Positions 38,038 to 51,147 of a stretch of 64,000 nucleotides of DNA are shown piece after piece. The stretch is from Hyperoodon ampullatus. Lineage: Eukaryota; Chordata; Mammalia; Artiodactyla; Ziphiidae. Both the position numbers and the translations under genes were made by a program. The notes under the pieces were generated by a model. The model worked only from the letters and a program-made list of their open reading frames with translations, was not told where the DNA came from and searched no databases. The stretch is taken from NCBI GenBank assembly GCA_949752795.1, contig OX457061.1, positions 122,656,152-122,720,151 on the forward strand, in the 5' to 3' direction. Each line of letters opens with the position of its first letter. The stretch's first letter is position 1.

Positions 38038-39490
38038 GTTTTAAAAATGAAATTTTATTTTTTTCATTAGCACTGACTCATCACAAGAGTTATGGGTAGA
38101 ACAGAGGACTGTGAAGGTTCAGTTATCTTTAATTTAAAAGAATTGGGTATTTTCAGAAAATGCAACCTCTGTGTGTTAAAAAAAATTCTGAGTAAGCTGC
38201 TGGCCTCACCATTCAGAGGCAACATGCTGGGTGCCCAAATGGTAGGCTGGATTTTTCTAGCTACTCTGTGGTCAATAAAATATATGACTGACATTTTTAA
38301 CCTTGAAAGAATTATTCTCACATTTGGCACCCACTGGGACCCAAAGACACGGACCAACCACTCCATAAATGTCTCATAACCAGAGAAGGAAATCCCCTGT
38401 CCCAAGGGAGGAAAAAGTAGTTGAACAGATTTCAGTTTTCATGAAGAACTGAAAAAACTGTAGAAAAGGTATGGCAATTCATTAGGAAACAAAAATACTG
38501 AACAAATACAAATATATTACCTTTGCTGTTACCTTAAGTTTGCTTTTCTGTAATATTAAAAATCATCTATTCCTTAACTGTCACAACAATTTCCTTTTGG
38601 CTACTCTTTCTGCATTGTATCTATCCTTCTAAGCCATAAATCACTACACAAGAGATGTTTGCTTTCAAACACAAGTACCTGTTATTTAAGTTAAAGAAGG
38701 AGATGCAAATCAGAACACAGGTTACAAGCCACTCACTTTATCTTCAGGAAGTGATTTTTGCCAACACAGAACAAAGATTTTAGCATTTACTTTTCTCTTA
38801 GTGTTACCAGTTAACTGAGCAGAGATCAAGGATGACAACTGCCTCTTAGGAAACAGGACTGTACACCGTGAAACTATTTATTAGACTCTGGCTGCAATTT
38901 TCTTCCATTCAGTCACAGGTACAGGCTGGCACTCTTCCTGCGGCAGTAACTCATGGAAAGGAAAATGAAACCACGTTCATTAAAGCCTTCCTCAGATTTC
39001 AAAGGGGACGCTGGAGAGAGAATCTGAGAATACCCGTGTAGAACACACGTCCTCTGACCCATACTTCAGGCCACGCCAGCACTTCTTTTCTCAAGCTGGG
39101 AAGCAAGCAGGACCTGGGGAAAGCCTGGCACTTGGGGCTCTATCATCTTTGCAGGTTTGATGTCGCTCTTCAAAGTTTTCGAGGTTAACAACTGTGCTTA
39201 CGTGTGCTCTACATTTATTTTAAAATAGAAGTTATATGTGCCATGGTTTGGAGTCTAAATGCTAATTACAAAAAGAAGAGTAAGAGTTATCTCAATTTCA
39301 CACAGAAAATGTATTCCTTTAAAATACCAAGGTACTTGGAAATCATCCTCTTTTAGCACATTTTTAGAATAGAGAATTTTAGAAAACTATTTGCTAAAAG
39401 TATTTTTCTCTTGACTACCCACTAAGATCTCCCTGGACTGTAAGCAAATTTATTTTAATTGGCCACCACAATGGAAACACTCTCCTGCAA
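38038..39490. other. Intronic sequence, no gene seen
   Basis: Unique AT-rich sequence; nothing recognised. Confidence 0.5.
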
Positions 39491-39492
39491 AC

Positions 39493-39868
39493 TTTTTTTT
39501 TTTAATTTAATTTTTATTTTCTTTGGCTGCACTGGGTCTTCTCTAGTTGCGGCGAGCGGGGGCTACTCTTCATTGCGGTGCGTGGGCTTCTCATTGCGGT
39601 GGCTTCTCTCGTTGCAGAGCACGGGCTCTAGGTGTGTAGACTTCAGTAGTTGCAGCACACGGGCTCAGTAGTTGCGGCACGTGGGCTCAGTAGTTGCAGT
39701 GCATGGGCTCAGTAGTGTGGCTCGCAGGCTCTAGAGCACAGGCTCAGTAGTTGTGGCACACAGGCTTAGTTGCTCCGGGCATGTGGGATCTTCCCGGACC
39801 AGGGCTCAAACCCGTGTCCCCTGCATTAGCAGGCGGATTCTTAACCACTGCGCCACCAGGGAAGTCCC
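39493..39868 (-). mobile_element. CHR-type SINE, longest form (about 375 bp)
   Basis: It contains several repeats of GGCTCAGTAGTTG-like segments, apparently an internal expansion, plus the head GGGACTTCCCTGGTGGCGC at the high end. The TSD is unclear. Confidence 0.87.
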
Positions 39869-39869
39869 C

Positions 39870-40751
39870 CGCAGCATTCTTTTATAAATACTGGACTTTG
39901 AATTTCCCCGAGTCCATCAAGCAGAGCAAGTTAATGAAACTGCATGCCTATATTTCCCCATTCTATCAATCCTTTCCTTAAATGCTAAAATGTAATTATA
40001 TATTTTAAGTGATCAAAACTTCCAATCTTGACAGTGATCTTTTAGCTTAAAAAACTAAACCCTCTACCTGAGTAGAAAAATCTGCATGTGTAAATTAATG
40101 AGATTTCAGTCATTTCCATTCCATTACTCTAAAAAGCACTTTGTAGTCATTTGTTCTGTATAATTGAGAGCTTATTTGCCGAAAAATCTAATGGATTTTT
40201 TATTTCATTTTAAACACCCTAGCAAGAGTTAGCAGATTTTTGAATAGGGGGTTTTAAACACTTTCTTTTAAAAGAAAAGATGTAAAATCCTACACATTGT
40301 CAAGGTAACAAATACTAAGACTTAGGACTTACATGGGACACCTTGCTGTACTAGAGACAAAAAGGCTAATTCTGTCAGATTAGTTAAATTTTAAGAAGTA
40401 TGATGATCAAATTGTCTAATAAGAATTGCATGGTAAAATATTAAATTGCAAGATGAAATATTGGGGGAAAGGGGTTGGATTTAAATCACCCCAAGTAAGC
40501 AGAATTAAAACTTATACCTAAGAAGCCAAGAATTGTAGAAAATGTCTAAGACAAGTTTTCAAATGGCTGTATACAGTCAACCTTTGATTTCTCAGGTACA
40601 CGGGCCATTACTGACCAACAACTCCAGTCCAGTATAATATATCGCAGGGTAAATTTTTCTAGGCAAATATTTCTCATCACAAACATATTTTTCTTAGCAG
40701 CATTAAACAGTCAAGCAAACAAAAATATCTTAATTGACTTAAACCCACTTT
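39870..40751. other. Intronic sequence, no gene seen
   Basis: AT-rich. A possible pogo-like fragment starts at 40575 (CAGTCAACCTTTGATTTC) but was not assigned. Confidence 0.4.
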
Positions 40752-40759
40752 CCTAAGTC

Positions 40760-40977
40760 TTTTTTTTTTTTTTTTTTTTTTTTTTGCAGTACACGGGCCT
40801 CTCACTGTTGTGGCCTCTCCTGTTGCGGAGCACAGGCTCCGGACGTGCAGGCTCAGTGGCCATGGCTCACAGGCCCAGCCGCTCCACGGCATGTGGGATC
40901 CTCCCAGACTGGGGCACAAACCCGTGTCCCGTGCATCGGCAGGCAGATTCTCAACCACTGCGCCACCAGGGAAGCCC
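40760..40977 (-). mobile_element. CHR-type SINE, short poly(A) subfamily
   Basis: A roughly 27-base poly(T), B box decayed to GGTTTGTGCC. TSD CCTAAGTC at 40752-40759 and 40978-40985. Confidence 0.94.
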
Positions 40978-40985
40978 CCTAAGTC

Positions 40986-43600
40986 ATTTTTGAAACGTTT
41001 ATACAAGTGCCTAATGAACCATAAATCTAAGTAGCAGTGGAATCTCCCTTCTGATTTTCTGTATCTGGACATCTTTATCCAGGTATCTTTGATATATTCT
41101 GGCAAAATGAGGCTCACATGACTCACTTAAGTATATGGATCACTTTGGTTTCTGCTGGGGTTACGAGGGAACTATTTTTCCAATAAGAGATGTTAATAAT
41201 ATGTATATGAAATATTTACTTTAAATTCAGCAGAATAAAATTGTTTGAAGTACTATAGTAAATGCTGACAAATGAAGAACCTCTAGAGCACATTCAAATA
41301 GCATGACCAGGGACTTTGTTAACATACTGTTGTAACTTATTCTATTTTTTTTTTCTGTTTAGCCTTTCTAAAGAATTTATCAAAAAAGTTCTCACAGAAG
41401 CATAAAGGTATTGCGTTCATGTTACGATATCACTTCTCAACAAGTGTAATTCTTAAAATTCTGTAAAACTCTCCAGAAGTGTCTCTTATCCTGCACTAAG
41501 AACCTGAGTCTACTGTTTCACTTCAGTAGCTGGACTCAGTAGCTGGGTTGGTTCGAAATGAAGGGTTCCAGCTGGAAGAGTCAGACATTCACACCCTTGT
41601 GAAGCTACTTGCAAGCCTTGCTCACACTCATCAGAGCATCTTCTCACAGGGTTTTCTTCTTCTTCTGGTATTTTTATCAAAAGGGAAAATCAAGAGTCAA
41701 AGGATAATTACAGACAATCTCATAAATAAAAATGCTGGCACGCCCACCATCTCATAAGAGTGAAAAAAAGGTTTGGCAATTTCTCACTTAATGTTTCTTT
41801 AAGACATCCTTACTCTTTAAATACCAACTCTTTTTATAAGGTGTACACATTACCAGTGAATACCTCAATCCTAAAGCACCTTATAAAATAGTTTATAAAG
41901 ATAAGAAGTACAGATGCTAAAATTACGTGTAAGCCGGATAATCGCTGACCATGTAGTTTCCTACTGAGGAGAGCAGCATCCTCCTGAGGCCCAAATGTAT
42001 TCTTAAACCCAGGGACTCAATAAAAGATTAAAGATGGGGAAAAAAAGAGATGAGGTCATCTCTGCAATTCTATTCTCATACAGAACTGCTCCCAATAGTA
42101 TGTGATTTAATTTTAATTCATCCAGTTTAAAACATCCTTGGTAATAACATATTCCAATTGCTTGGCATGGAAGCTTCTTAGCAGGCTCGTTGGTATTGAT
42201 ATAATACTGCAGCTAATTGTACCTTCTAAACTTCGGAAACCAGGCTGTTGTACAGCAATTCTACAAACCTAATTAGATAATGCAAAGCTAAGGTTTTCCT
42301 CAAGTTTCAGTGTAGCCGTTCTTACACTCAGTGAGCTGGATCAGGCTTCCCTACTGGCATGTTTAAAAGCTTCTCGGGAGCCACACTTTAAAACACTACA
42401 AAGGCCGGGGAGCCCAGAAGGGAATTTATAATGGAACAAAAATGAGAACATTTCTCATTTTGAAATATTCAGGATTCTTACCAAATGAAGCAACTGCAAG
42501 TTACTTCTCCCCTCTCCAAAAAAGACTGAAGCCCTGGGTAAGCGCAGTTCAACTTGTCTCAGGGTTGCTTTGGGGATCATAGCACTGAACCAGAATTAAA
42601 CCGTAGACCTCATTTCAAAAAACTAACATCACTGAAATGCTGAGCCTACAGTTTTGCTACTGTTTCTTCCTTTAGTTACACATCAGCCAAATTAATGTAT
42701 TATTACAAACTAAAAATTGCCTAATAGTCTCAGGATAAAATTCCATTCCCAACTTCAAATATTAAAATGTTGTTCTAATCGCAGCTTTCCAAGTTACCTG
42801 GATTTCAGACTAAAAGAATGCCCCAAATGCCTAATATGTATCATCATATTTTAATACAATGTGTATATATAGTCTACATTATCAAAATTACATGACCGTG
42901 GTTCAGCTTAAAACATATGGACCCATGTGTCTCTATACGCACACGGGGTGGGGGTGAGAGGCCTAATTAAGGAAGAACAGAGATGACCCCAAACGTGGGG
43001 CAAGTCCTCTTCGGTACTCAGGCTCTCTAATAAAACCCCTTCTCGATCTGTAGTTTTCCCCTAGGGAAGATGAGTGTTCACCACTTGAACTTCTTTTTTT
43101 TACCTGAGCCAATGTTCCTGGGCGTCACATTTAGCGAGATGCGCCGCAGGCCCTCCTCTACCCCAGGTGCCGGGGGTGGCGCAGCGGCAGGTGTTCCTGC
43201 TTCCGCGGCCGCTCGCTACACCCTTCATTCTCGTCAGTTCTTGCTCAAATGCTGCAGCACTTGGAAGTGCTGGTGGTCGGGCAAGACTCTCCAAGTCATC
43301 TGACTCCTGCCTGAGCCCTCTTTCATCTTTCCTGCTCCCGGCATTTCCCCCGTTCCTCTTTCATGTCCACGTTTTCCTCCTCCGTCCACGCCCTAAGCTA
43401 CCACTCCAGTCCCCAGGCCCCAGACTGGAGCTGGGCTCCTGCCCGGGAGCTCACATTTTGCATCCAGCTCTGATGCCCGTTCTGGGCTCCATCTACCCAG
43501 CAGACACCTCCACTCCACTGACCTGTGGCCTGTAAGCACTTTATGCCCAAACCGCACAAGTGTTCTGTCTTATGGACCCCAACTCTACTTGTGCTCTAGA
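40986..43600. other. Intronic sequence, no gene seen
   Basis: AT-rich to about 43080, then C/T-rich. No exon or young repeat over 2.6 kb. Confidence 0.5.
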
Positions 43601-43601
43601 C

Positions 43602-43785
43602 CAGCACTTCGCAAAGTCTGGTTCCTGGACCAGCAGCAGCATCACCTGGGAACAGTGAGCAGGGCAAATTCTCTGCCCCACCCCAGACCTCCTGAATCAG
43701 AAAGTGCGGGCAGGAGGCCAGATGACCCGGGTTTTAAGACACTCTCTGGGCGACTCTGATTCCTGCTCAAGGTTGAGAACTGCCG
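43602..43785 (+). mobile_element. MER5A hAT-Charlie transposon
   Basis: CAGCACTTCGCAAAGTCTGG, CCTGGACCAGCAGCAGCATC, CCCCAGACCTCCTGAATCAG and GGTTGAGAACTG follow MER5A order end to end. Non-autonomous. Confidence 0.85.
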
Positions 43786-44758
43786 CTTCAGACGGTTCTG
43801 TTCCTTCTGAGGCATCAGCATCCTCCCTGCCCGTTCCCCCCGCACAGCGCCTCCTCCCACCAGCCACACCGCTAACTCTACCGTCATCATCTCTCTCTCC
43901 CCACATATTCATTTCCTTGGTCCCCCTCCTGGTTTAGGCTCAGCATGAACTACAGGGACATTCCTCTCCTCACGGACATCTGGCCTAGATCACTGCTCCC
44001 AGATCACTCCTCGGACCAGCCTGAGCCATTCACAGTACTCAGTGTTTCAGGGCTCAGACTCCGCTTCTCTCGCCGAGCTCTCTTCCATCCCCCCGGGCCC
44101 CGACCCACTCTTCTAGCCACCATTCCCCAGGGTCTGCCGCGACCTTTCCTGCTTCTGCGTGCCCAGGCCCTGTCCCCGCGCTCACCCTCCGACCTGCCCT
44201 CCTGGGGACTGCTCTGACTGCACCCCACCCCGTGGCGGGATGCTGCTTTCCCTGTGACCCGGGGACCCAGTAGCTAGTATGACCCTCCTCTCACCCCCTG
44301 CAACTGTCATCCGTGAGTCCGGCCCACAAACCTGTGGCCAAAAGGTAATTACTCGTGTTGTTTATCTAGGACAATGCCTGGTGCGATGACCACGTAATTC
44401 ATCACCCAACCCAGAGCATCGCCTGCCGACACCTGCCAGCTCATCAAGCAGTGCCGTCCCTCCAGACGCACCCAGCTCCCACCACCACCGAGCCGGCCTT
44501 CTTTCTACTTCTCACGCATTCCGGCCTCCTCCACCCTCTCGGCAGCCCTCCCTGTCCCCTCGGCCGGCGAGGCTCTTCCCTGAGAGCTACATCCGGGACT
44601 CAGCTCAGCCATCCCCTTCCCCGCCTCCCCGCGGGGTCCTGGGCCGCTTCCCCTCCGCTCATCTCCCACCGCCTCACATGCTTCTCTATGTGAAATGACC
44701 TCTCCAGCGTCTCTGCGGGCCCCTTCAGTGGTGTCTCCACGAGCTCATCTGTGTTGTT
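43786..44758. other. GC-rich intronic sequence with probable L2 remnants
   Basis: C/T-rich text at about 44395-44700 (CCGGCCTTCTTTCTACTTC, CTCAGCTCAGCCATCCCC) resembles diverged plus-strand L2. The open frames are not gene-like. Confidence 0.4.
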
Positions 44759-44773
44759 AAAATCTGCGGGAGG

Positions 44774-44963
44774 GGCCTCCCTGGTGGCGCAGTGGTTGAG
44801 AGTCCGCCTGCCGATGCAGGGGATACGGGTTCGTGCCCCGGTCTGGGAGGATCCCATATGCCGTGGAGCGGCTGGGCCCGTGAGCCATGGCTGCTGAGCC
44901 TGCGCATCCGGAGCCTGTGCTCCGCAACGGGAGAGGCCACAACAGTGAGAGGCCCGCGTACCA

Positions 44964-45003
<40 letters not shown>
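44774..45003 (+). mobile_element. CHR-type SINE, short subfamily, 39-A tail
   Basis: B box GGTTCGTGCC. Pure poly(A) at 44965-45003 includes the start of the 3' TSD. A perfect 15-bp TSD AAAATCTGCGGGAGG lies at 44759-44773 and 45000-45014. Tail length and intact TSD suggest a young insertion. Confidence 0.96.
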
Positions 45004-45007
<4 letters not shown>

Positions 45008-45014
45008 CGGGAGG

Positions 45015-45403
45015 TCAGAGGGCACAGCAGTAGCCAGGACACCTGAGACTGACTGTGTAAATGACCTTGGGCAGGGTTCAAGGCTCTGTAACCCAGTGAG
45101 GATGACATCAGACTGCATGAGAGGGTTATGGCTACAATTAACAGCACACACGCAGAATGCTGACCTGGCACAGAGGACTCACACATGTGATCTGTTATCA
45201 CAGCGTCTTTTTACTACTTTATAGTACCTCCAATGTCTAGAGCAGTAGATGGTACTTCATAGACAACAGGTGTTTGAAATCCTTGACTCAGGGCATCAGC
45301 GGCTGAAGGTCACCACCCCCCAACTCCATTTCAAAAGCTTCCAAAAAGCTGCTCTTACTGCTCAACCCAGTTCCTCAGCCTGCCATTCAATACCTTCAAA
45401 ATA
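45015..45403. other. Intronic sequence between two SINEs
   Basis: An L2-like 3' trace lies at about 45190-45280. No gene. Confidence 0.4.
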
Positions 45404-45411
45404 GGGGCCCA

Positions 45412-45605
45412 GGGGCTTCCCTGGTGGCGCAGTGGTTGAAAGTCCGCCTGCCGATGCAGGGGACGCGGGTTCATGCCCCGGTCCGGGAGGATCCCACATG
45501 CCGCAGAGCAGCTGGGCCCGTGAGCCGTGGACGCTGAGCCTGCGCGTCTGGAGCCTGCGCTCCGCAACGGGAGAGGCCACGACAGTGAGAGGCCCGCGTA
45601 CCGCA

Positions 45606-45629
<24 letters not shown>
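45412..45629 (+). mobile_element. CHR-type SINE, short poly(A) subfamily
   Basis: B box GGTTCATGCC, 25-A tail. TSD GGGGCCCA at 45404-45411 and 45633-45640. Confidence 0.94.
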
Positions 45630-45636
<7 letters not shown>

Positions 45637-45640
45637 CCCA

Positions 45641-47949
45641 ACTAACTTTTCCAACCTCCAGTTCCACCACTTGTCACCAGTAAAACCGGCCTTCCCTCTG
45701 GTCTCACCATATTCCTACCATCTGGAACCCTGTCGGAACCCCACCAATGCTCCAGGTGGTGCCGGGCTCTGGCCTCCGAGCATCCACCTCCTGCAGCTGG
45801 GGAGGAACCTCTGGGTGGCGGTGACGCCCTCCCGTGTGAGAGGAGACGGAGCCTGTGTCCTCAACACCCCTGCATCCCCAGCGCCAGCCCGGTACCTCCA
45901 GTTTCCTCAATTCACTGTTTAGAGCAGGTGGAAGGCTGGAGGCTGGGAGGTGTGGTAACAAGGCCTAATTCCCGAATGACTATTCTTATGGACCAACACC
46001 TTCTGTGTGGTTAGCAGGTCATGACCTGAGTAGCATCTTCCTTACGCCAAAGCGTTCTACTTCCTCTACTGCATAGCCTCTCCGACGATGGTGCTTAGTA
46101 AACAAAGGATATTCGAAATGTCTGTTGAGTGAATGACTGCCATGTTTACAGAACAAATACATCTCCCAATTCTCACAGAATTCTGTCCACATTGTTAACA
46201 CATATTCTACCTTCTCACCCTTCCCTCTTCCACCACACAAACTCCAACCATAAAATCATTCCTTTCATAGCCTCAGGCTGTGGCCGTTCTATTCTAGAAA
46301 TTTTAAATTCTTGATTTCACTGCTTTCCTTCTGCTGTCAGATTGTACATTCATTCTTCAGGGATGAAAATTAGAATCTAAAATATGAGCAAAGGCAACAG
46401 TCGAGGTTGGAGCTGAATAATCACAACCATGTTCCAATATTCAACAGCTGTTCAAATCTTCCTGACCAACCTTCTTTTAACAAGTCAAGTTAGAAGTTAC
46501 AAATATTCTGTTTACAGATGGCCCAAGCTCAGAATTGTGACGTTCATTCACGATGCGTTCCTTTCTTTCTCCCGACCTCTAATTCACTATTAACAAATCG
46601 AAGCCCACACCTTATCTCCCATTCCATGCAGCCGGCCCCATCACAAAAATAGTTACCCAGATTCAACAGCTCAACAGTTTCCATTCTTTTTTTTTTACTA
46701 ATAATCATGCACTCCCTGAATGGCTATTCTAAGCCTTCACCACCCGCTAAGGAAACGTCCTGTGACAGTTCCCATAGCGAGGTTTCCTTACCCAGCTACC
46801 AGAGTAAGGATGGGTCAGGAACCCAGGCCATGTGGGTGCTGCATCCTTTTTTCAACTAGGATGTGAAACTAGTCCCTTTAGAACAGGGACTTTTCCTTGA
46901 GACCGTCTTGGTATTCTCAGCGGGGGAAGGGGGGTGGTAGTAACAGGATTGATGCCTGACCTTCCAACACTGGACGGGAAACACTTCCACAGAATCGACA
47001 GATAACGCAATTCTTAGGAATGTTTGCATTTCCAGGGTGTAATGAGTGCTTCAGCACCATGGAAGACAAGGGAGAAATTCCATGAGCAGGAAACAGGCAT
47101 TCCGCCTCCCAAGGACTCAGTGCTTCGCAGGTACCTTTAAGCATTGCAGGTACCTTTAAGAAACCGGAAAGCTTCTGATTCTCAGCCGCCCAGAAGAATG
47201 CACGTGTATGCAAAACTCAGCATTAATTTCAGGAGGCCTATGGAGCCCAAATTTCTTAGACTTGGTAATAAGGGAGTTTTTAACTGCAAGGGTGGGGGAG
47301 GAGAGCAAAATGGAATGAAAGCTAATCCCAGGGCATTTCACTTGGGGAACTGAAACAACAGTGACCTCTTAAGACACTACATTTCTTCTAAGCGATAGCT
47401 CCATCCCTAATAAACAAGCTTCCATTTGAAACAGAAATCTCATGGTCAAGGGCAGAGCTTTTCTGGTTGCAGCCGATGATCGCTGAGATAAAAGGCTTTG
47501 TTAAGGTAGAACCTGACTGACTGGATGATCAATTCAGTCACAGCCTCATTAAGCAATGTTCCTTCCCACTGGTCTTAGCTTATCACATAAAACCTCTCCA
47601 TCTAGCAATGGTTCTTGAATTAGTCCTACTATGGATGCTCTGAGCCTACGTGGCATGAATAGTTTGAGTCAAGTAACATTTGCACCTAGAGAGAGCCGCC
47701 AGTTTACATGCAGCTTCTCACAAGTACTGAATTTGCTATTAAAGAGCCACTGAAGGTCTTTCAACGTCTCCATTCCAGACCCTTATTTTCAGAGGCTAAT
47801 GATTCAACGCTAAACACTCAGCGCCGAAAGCCGGGAGAAATGGTCTGGGGGATACTATCATTTATTAATTAAAGGAACTGTCTACGCTTTGCAAGTGCTA
47901 AACAGATGCTTTTAATAAATGCTGACCTTAAAATATTCAGAGGACAAAG
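45641..47949. other. Intronic sequence, no gene seen
   Basis: L2-like traces lie at about 45680-45910 and 46050-46140. A 19-bp tandem with GCAGGTACCTTTAAG occurs at 47127-47160. Otherwise unique. Confidence 0.4.
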
Positions 47950-48810
47950 CCTAAGATGATAAGCCTTCCCATTATAACCATACAACAGAACAGCAGAACG
48001 TATGGATTTTGTCTTCAGAACCTTCCATGTAATAAACAACCTGTCATCCTCCTACCGCCTACCGGGTGCCTCTGGACACCTTCCTTCTCCTTCACTCCCA
48101 CATGCAGACACCGAGTCCTGGTGCCTCTGCATCTTTGTTTAATAGCTCTTGAATCAACTGACTTTGCTCTCCTTCCACCGTCACCCTGCCAATGCCATCA
48201 ACATCACGTTCCACCTGGGCTATCATAACCTCTAACAGGATTCCTATCTGCTCCTGCTCTAAACCAATTCAGCTACAGTGGTCTTTTCAAAGCACAAATC
48301 TCAGCCCACCTCTCCCCTATTTAAAGATCCTTTGACGAGCTCCATCCTTGGAGTTAATGGCTGCTCTAAAGACCTGATTCCTGGCGTGGTCTCTCTGAAC
48401 CCTCGCCCTCCACCTTCTAATTATGCTGGCCTTCATCCACTTCCTCAGCTCACCAGGCTACCTCCTACCTCAGGACCTTTGCACATACTTCTCCCTCTCA
48501 GGGGTGTCCCCTCCCCCCCATACCCAGATCAACAATGACTCTTCTTCAAATCTTCAGATTTCAACTCAAAAGCCATTTCCTCAGGTAAGGCTTTTATGAC
48601 CAAGTTCCTCCATTTTCTTACCCCCTGTGGGGTTTCTTTTCCATAGCATGTGGTGGCACAATTTTTATTTACAGGTTTTTGAAATCTTGATTGATGTGAG
48701 TTTTGACCCACTAGCCTACAAGATCCATGAGTTTAGGAGCAAGGCGTACTTCCTTAACAACTAGCACCAGCACATGGGAGGTACTCAAAAATGTTTGTTG
48801 AATAAGTCAA
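47950..48810 (+). mobile_element. L2 LINE 3' region
   Basis: Collinear with the L2 ORF2 end and 3' UTR: GGTCTTTTCAAAGCACAAATC, CTCAGGACCTTTGCACATAC, TTTCAACTCAAAAGCCATTTCC, then GGAGGTACTCAAAAATGTTTG. Frames are degraded. Confidence 0.8.
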
Positions 48811-50204
48811 ATCGTATACAACAGAGTACAATTTGAACGGTAAGATCACTTTTCACATCATTCACATCAGAGAAACAGCAAGAGGCCCAGAGACGGGAAA
48901 ACGAAAAGAAACGTGTTCCTCTTGTCTTGACCACAGGTGACGCATTTTGCTGGGCAGATCTAAAGGAGGAAGTAGTCCAGGGGAAAAAAAAGCACCAGGC
49001 TACGGCGGACTTTTGCGCTTGAACACTGAAAGTATGAGGCAAAAAGCTGCACAGGGTGGACCCACCAGGACCAGCTTGCTAGAATAGAAGCATAACCTGT
49101 ATTTGGTAAATGGGATTGTCCTAGACTATCTCAGGCCATTTATCAGAATCCAAAAAAGCCCTATACAAATTGGATTAGTGTTAAGGAGAGGCAGGTGTTT
49201 CACAGTGGGTGGAGTATGTGTAATCATAATCAGAGTCAGAATTTTCCCGAAAGGAGATGTCCTTCTACGGCTGTATTTCAGAAACATTTAGGTTAGCTTT
49301 TATTAAAGGGAGGCAATAGTCCCTTATTTATGCTCTTATGATTTATAAGCTATACCTTAACTTGCTTAGTTAATATTTACCCGCAAACTTAATAAACGGG
49401 TTTGGCTCTCCACATACATAAAGCATTCTTCTTAATGTTAATTGTTTGAAAGTCTTAAAAAGCTAGCTTCAGTCTTTGGCAAATGACAGAAATTACCCTG
49501 GACCCACCGACAAACTTTATCCAATAAGTTGGACCAAAAATCACATTATAACCACCTCCTACAGCTATTAAATGAGCTCATGGCTCAGTACTTGTACCAG
49601 CACTAATATAATATTTCAGAGGAAATAGGCATTGGGGCTGACGCTCCACCACCCCTTTAGAAGACTTGTTATCTGAACTCCAGCAGGACATTCTGAATAT
49701 GGCTAGTTGTCACTCTTTCCTCAATTTCTTCCCCCAGGAAATGGCATCTTTACGTCTTTGTTAGCTCTCGGTAAAAGGCCATTTGATCACAAATGCTTTC
49801 AAACAACTGCAATATTCAGTCGTCCTTTCTCAATAAGTCATCCTGAAGCAAAATCATAAAGAGATCACCATCAGACCATGAGAGCTGAGGGACTTAAAAC
49901 CACAAACACATTCGAAAGGAAAACTGGATACTTTTTATTACCATTAACTTAGATGACTTAGAAGGGAATCCACCCCAGACGTTATAAAGAGATCCCAGTG
50001 CCGTTGTGTCTTCAAATACACACTAAAACTTCCGAGTAAATCTCAAGAGTAAACCTTCCCTCATCACAGGGGCAGGAGCAGATAAGGAAATCTCTTCCTA
50101 CGATTCTTAGTGTTGAAAGGACGCCTTCTCCCTCTACTTCCAGACGCTAACTTTCCAAAAGGAAAGTTAATAAAGGCGACCCCTCGGGATGCAATGCAGA
50201 CGCT
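48811..50204. other. Intronic sequence, no gene seen
   Basis: Unique AT-rich DNA approaching the CpG island. Confidence 0.5.
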
Positions 50205-50489
50205 GTTTGCACAAGGCGCTGGAAGCGGCACAGCTCCCCGGCCCCCGAGGCCCCGGCTCCCGCGTCCCAGGGGAAGGAGGGGCGCGGCCGTAACGGCGGG
50301 CAGGTCGGGCCGGGGGCGCGGCCGGGTCAGCGGGGCCGCAGCCCGGCGTCCGGTCACGCACATCCCGGGGAGCCGACGGAGCCCCACCGACCGCGAGAGT
50401 CGGGCGGCGGACAGAGCGTCCGGAGGAGCCCTCGGCGCGCGCGGCGACCGCACAAGTTAGTTTGGCGGCCCCGCGGCCCGGCCGCAACC

Positions 50490-50509
50490 GGGGGAGGGGA
50501 GGGGAGGGG
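50490..50509 (+). other. G-quadruplex motif in GALNT7 intron 1
   Basis: G5-A-G4-A-G4-A-G4 lies on the plus strand, four G tracts separated by single A loops, followed by further GAG-rich sequence. It is on the template strand of GALNT7, about 650 bp downstream of the donor and inside the CpG island. Confidence 0.6.
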
Positions 50510-50760
50510 AGAGGAGAGGAGAGGCGGGCTCCGGCCCGACGGGGCGGCTTGGAGAGGGGGCTCCGGGGCGGGGGTCCGCAGGTGGGCGAGGGCGGCCGCC
50601 GGGAAGGGGAGGTGGGGAGCGGGATAGCGGGAGGGGAGGGAGGCCGGTCCTGGGCGAGGCCTCGGCCGCGCATCGCCTGTCTCTGCGCCGAAGCCGAGGG
50701 GGCGGCGCTCTCCGCGGAGCCGGGGGCGGGGCCGCGCGTTCCCACCCGGGCTGGCAGCCG

Positions 50761-50820
50761 GGGGCGCCCGAGACCGGGCGAAGGGGGGCGCCCGAGACCG
50801 GGCGAAGGGGGGCGCCCGGA
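50761..50820. repeat. 24-bp GC-rich tandem repeat, 2.5 copies
   Basis: Two identical 24-bp units at 50761-50784 and 50785-50808 are followed by a partial third. Each unit contains the palindrome GGGCGCCC and the hairpin arms CGCCCG/CGGGCG around an AGAC loop. It lies about 350 bp into intron 1. Confidence 0.85.
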
Positions 50821-51147
50821 CCCAGGGGCCTGGTCCGCACCGGCGGTGGCGGCAGCCGCGGCCCCTCGCCTCCGTCAGGCATGCGCGCGCCACAGGCCGC
50901 AGCCCGGACCAGCCCCGCGTCCCCGGCCGCCGCCGCGGCGGTCCTGGCCCGGCCCTTCTCTCCTCCAGCCCGCGTTCCAGGTGCGGACGGCGGCCGCCGG
51001 TTCCAGGGACCGGACGCGGGGTTCGGGACCCCCACCCGCCTGCCGCGCCACCTGCGGAGCCCGCGCCCGACCCGCCGACCCCGCTCCCGCCAGCCGCGCG
51101 AACAAAACAAGTTGCAGGTCGCCGCCGCCGGAGGGGGCGGGCGGGTC

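Noticed and set aside
44600..45151. 183-codon minus-strand frame with a poly-Phe run
   Set aside because: It is the reverse complement of the SINE at 44774 and its 39-A tail.
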